From positions 1 through 64,000 of the forward strand of contig CBDAFL010000082.1 in assembly GCA_965195225.1 (NCBI GenBank): a DNA stretch of 64,000 bases, read 5' to 3'. The notes under the pieces were generated by a model. That model saw only the letters and a list, made by a program, of their open reading frames with translations. It did not search any database and was not told the origin of the DNA. Position numbers and translations under genes: made by a program. Shown one piece after another: positions 62,032 to 64,000 of this stretch (position 1 is its first letter; every line of letters begins with the position of its first letter). The DNA comes from JAHIKV01 sp965195225. Lineage in GTDB: Bacteria; Planctomycetota; Planctomycetia; Pirellulales; Thermoguttaceae.

Positions 62032-63279
62032 TCACTTTGCATGTACGACAACGTCGTGCTTGGGTGAAGGTTTATCCCCGTTCACTGCTCTAACGAGCTT
62101 TGTGAAATCGTTCACCCAAACCGTATGCACACCACGGTCGGTCAATAGGTCCAGCTTCAATCGGTCCACCGAACCGTTTGAAGCCGGTTCTTTTATTCGG
62201 AACTTTGCCTTAATCGTTGTGCCCTCTTTGGGAATTCTCTCCATCCGCCATGGGCCCAGCGAACCGACTTGGTCGCTCAGCCGGTACACCGACAACGGGA
62301 CCGTGCCGCCTTTCCGGTCAATCGCAGTCAACTGGCCGGACCAAGTCGTCTGTTGACCTTGACCGCACTGAGCTAGTCGGCGTTTAGGGTGACCTGCGGG
62401 CTGAACGTTCAATGAAAGCAGGTACCAGCCATCATCTTCCTTATCAACCTTTGCCCGGGTGGCCTTCAATCCACCCTCAACGTCCCACGCCACTTGCATA
62501 CGGTCAGTCGGCTGCTGCACCACAGCCTCTGCTCTGGCAACATCCAGCGGGAGCCATCGGCAAGCGTGCTGCCATTGCTTGTCCTGCCATTGCCGTGCAG
62601 AAACCGCCAGTTCGTGCCCACCTTCTTCCAGCCCATCGGCAACCAACAGCACCATCGGAAAGCTTTCACCCGGTTCGATTCGCACCTGACCTCCCCTGTT
62701 AAGGTTTGTGTAGCCACCCCACGCATACTTGACCAGACATTGACCCATCTGTGTAAGTCTCTCACGGGGAAATAGCTGCCCCCGCGTGTAGCCTTTGCAA
62801 AAAAATGACGGTCCATCATCGTCCATCGTGCGTTGACTGTACAAACGGATCATGACGCAAGAAGATTCCACGTGGATCGTCTTCTTGCCACGATTGTGAA
62901 GGTAGCACACGAGCTGAAACGGCGTGCTTGCCATGAGTCTCCTGGGGCGGGTTGTGATCTGAACATCCAGGTCGCGCAGTTCTTCAGGCAACGGCGCGAG
63001 GCTCTCGATTTCGTAGAGATAGGCGGGCCCCGGATTCACGCGCTGCTCGGCACGTTTGATTCGGACCTCGACTGGCTTGCCCTCGTACTGCTTGAGCGTC
63101 TCGTGCAGTTCCGGCGCCACGACAAAATGACTGAAATGCCCCACGCCCCAGCGGTCCTGCCGATACACGCCCCGGAAAGTGCCTGCGGTCGGTAGGATCT
63201 CTGCGCATACAAACCCCATAACCCCAAGCGAAATCGCAACCGCCAAAGCCCCAACGCCCCAACCAGATGATCTGAACAT
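62032..63279 (-). CDS. Exported protein of unknown function
   Basis: 415 aa from ATG at 63279 (GGAGG about 12 bases upstream). Signal peptide: WGVGALAVAISLGVMGFVCA. The mature part is beta-rich, including an OB-like segment (FRGVYRQDRWGVGHFSHFVV) and an Ig-like segment with FQLVCYLHNRGKKTIHVESS. No family recognised. It faces the tandem array from the opposite strand and may be functionally separate. Confidence 0.65.
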   Translation of the reverse strand: MFRSSGWGVGALAVAISLGVMGFVCAEILPTAGTFRGVYRQDRWGVGHFSHFVVAPELHETLKQYEGKPVEVRIKRAEQRVNPGPAYLYEIESLAPLPEELRDLDVQITTRPRRLMASTPFQLVCYLHNRGKKTIHVESSCVMIRLYSQRTMDDDGPSFFCKGYTRGQLFPRERLTQMGQCLVKYAWGGYTNLNRGGQVRIEPGESFPMVLLVADGLEEGGHELAVSARQWQDKQWQHACRWLPLDVARAEAVVQQPTDRMQVAWDVEGGLKATRAKVDKEDDGWYLLSLNVQPAGHPKRRLAQCGQGQQTTWSGQLTAIDRKGGTVPLSVYRLSDQVGSLGPWRMERIPKEGTTIKAKFRIKEPASNGSVDRLKLDLLTDRGVHTVWVNDFTKLVRAVNGDKPSPKHDVVVHAK

Positions 63280-63661
63280 CTTAACACAGCCTCCTTCTGC
63301 AACCAAACGCCGGGCAAGCCCGGCGGCTAAACGGTATTCCTGCAATTGACTCCGTCAAACATCCGCGCATGGTGCGCAGAAGTCACAACGTAAGAATTTG
63401 AGTCCGCTCTGGAGAAGTCCTGATGTTTGGGTACGCATTCAGCGAACCCGCCTTGCGCCCTCTGGGAGCACGGGAGCTATTGTCTTCCTTGCGCATCCTG
63501 TTGACACAGTCTACATTCACCGTTCTGACTACAACAAGTGGGATCGTCGTTCTAGCGCTTATTCAGGCGGGTTAGATGAATCTCTGGATGTTTGGCCAAC
63601 GCACATGGTGGCTTTCAGGGAGGATAGGCGTTCCACCGATACGGGACATACCTACGTAGTT
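63280..63661. other. Gene-free stretch
   Basis: 382 bases. Short frames here lack start signals and family features. Nothing recognised. Confidence 0.45.
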
Positions 63662-64000
63662 TTAGGAGCAAGCCAAGGTATCTGTCAACCTGGAAATGTG
63701 AGATCGACACAACCCGAATGGGGAAAGAGGGGACAAAAAGGGGTCTTTTCTGTCGACAGCATGGAAGGGAAACAGTAGTTTCTGGAACATGCCACGACGA
63801 TTGCGAGTTTCCAGCGGAGGATATAGATCGCCCGCGGCAACGTCGTACGCCGGCTCGGCTACTGTAAAGAATGGTGTACGCAACAAGTGCCCGCCACCCA
63901 CTGGAAAATAACTCATAGTGATACGCACTTCCAAAAGACCTTGGGCAGTCGGGGCGTCCCAATCGAACTGCCCAACATCTACCATATTCGACACCGAAGA
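63662..64000 (-). CDS. Partial protein, 5' end outside window
   Basis: About 113 codons on the minus strand, open to the right edge. The readable part contains MVDVGQFDWDAPTAQGLLEV and GGGHLLRTPFFTVAEPAYDV, which looks like real coding sequence with beta strands. The last 40 codons look less conserved. No family recognised. Confidence 0.45.
   Translation of the reverse strand, partial: SSVSNMVDVGQFDWDAPTAQGLLEVRITMSYFPVGGGHLLRTPFFTVAEPAYDVAAGDLYPPLETRNRRGMFQKLLFPFHAVDRKDPFLSPLSPFGLCRSHISRLTDTLACS

Noticed and set aside
63398..63778. 126-codon plus-strand frame near the right end
   Set aside because: No ribosome binding site or family, and partly antisense to the partial minus-strand gene at the edge.
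1..64000. CRISPR array
   Set aside because: No set of regularly spaced direct repeats with unique spacers; repeats seen are inverted or tandem micro-repeats, and no cas gene was found.
1..64000. Prophage
   Set aside because: No capsid, portal, terminase or integrase genes are visible; the only mobile element with a recognisable enzyme is the IS4-type element.

Overview
The window looks like a chromosome segment of a high-GC member of the Planctomycetota. Supporting signs are an ECF sigma factor of the Rhodopirellula/Verrucomicrobium type next to a FecR-like anti-sigma factor, very short DnaA and PheT proteins, large RHS genes, many orphan secreted proteins and abundant inverted repeats. No rRNA is present, so the phylum is an inference.

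Layout. 1-1450: FecR-like protein (cut by the left edge) and its ECF sigma factor. 2096-5500: two-gene ATP-citrate-lyase-like module. 5555-13203 (minus strand): replication block dnaA, dnaN, a dciA-like gene, a small zinc/membrane protein and gyrB, with an AAA ATPase and a TOPRIM-like protein appended after gyrB, resembling a two-gene defence module. 13377-18801: S41 protease, then rpmI-rplT-pheS-pheT on the minus strand. 19031-34831: mostly ordinary accessory genes (ABC exporter, TPR proteins, Spy-like protein, winged-helix protein, GT39-like membrane protein, ABC-2-like permease, alpha/beta hydrolase, Tyr/Pro-rich lipoprotein). 35353: tRNA-Arg(UCU). 35645-47276: an RHS locus with three 5'-truncated RHS cores, each with its own C-terminal tip, two of them followed by a cargo gene, plus decayed RHS pieces and REP-like repeats. 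An IS4-type element (47282-48591) cuts the last RHS gene.

48605-63279 is the least explained part. Eight minus-strand genes (53621 to 48801) form one apparent operon ending at a strong intrinsic terminator: a stand-alone glutamyl-tRNA-synthetase-like protein, then two small membrane-anchored proteins that are paralogous to each other, a double-membrane-segment protein, two coiled-coil proteins and another pair of paralogous membrane-anchored proteins. The divergent plus-strand genes encode an unknown protein, a YezD-like protein, two glycosyltransferases, a large secreted-looking protein, and a tandem array in which the C-terminal domain of that protein plus a signal-peptide protein has been duplicated about four times.

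A second theme is a set of inverted repeats whose arms are built from 7-8 bp micro-repeats (similar in style to cyanobacterial STRR sequences). Several are read in frame inside genes, including the essential pheS.

Functions are by motif reading only; no database search was run.
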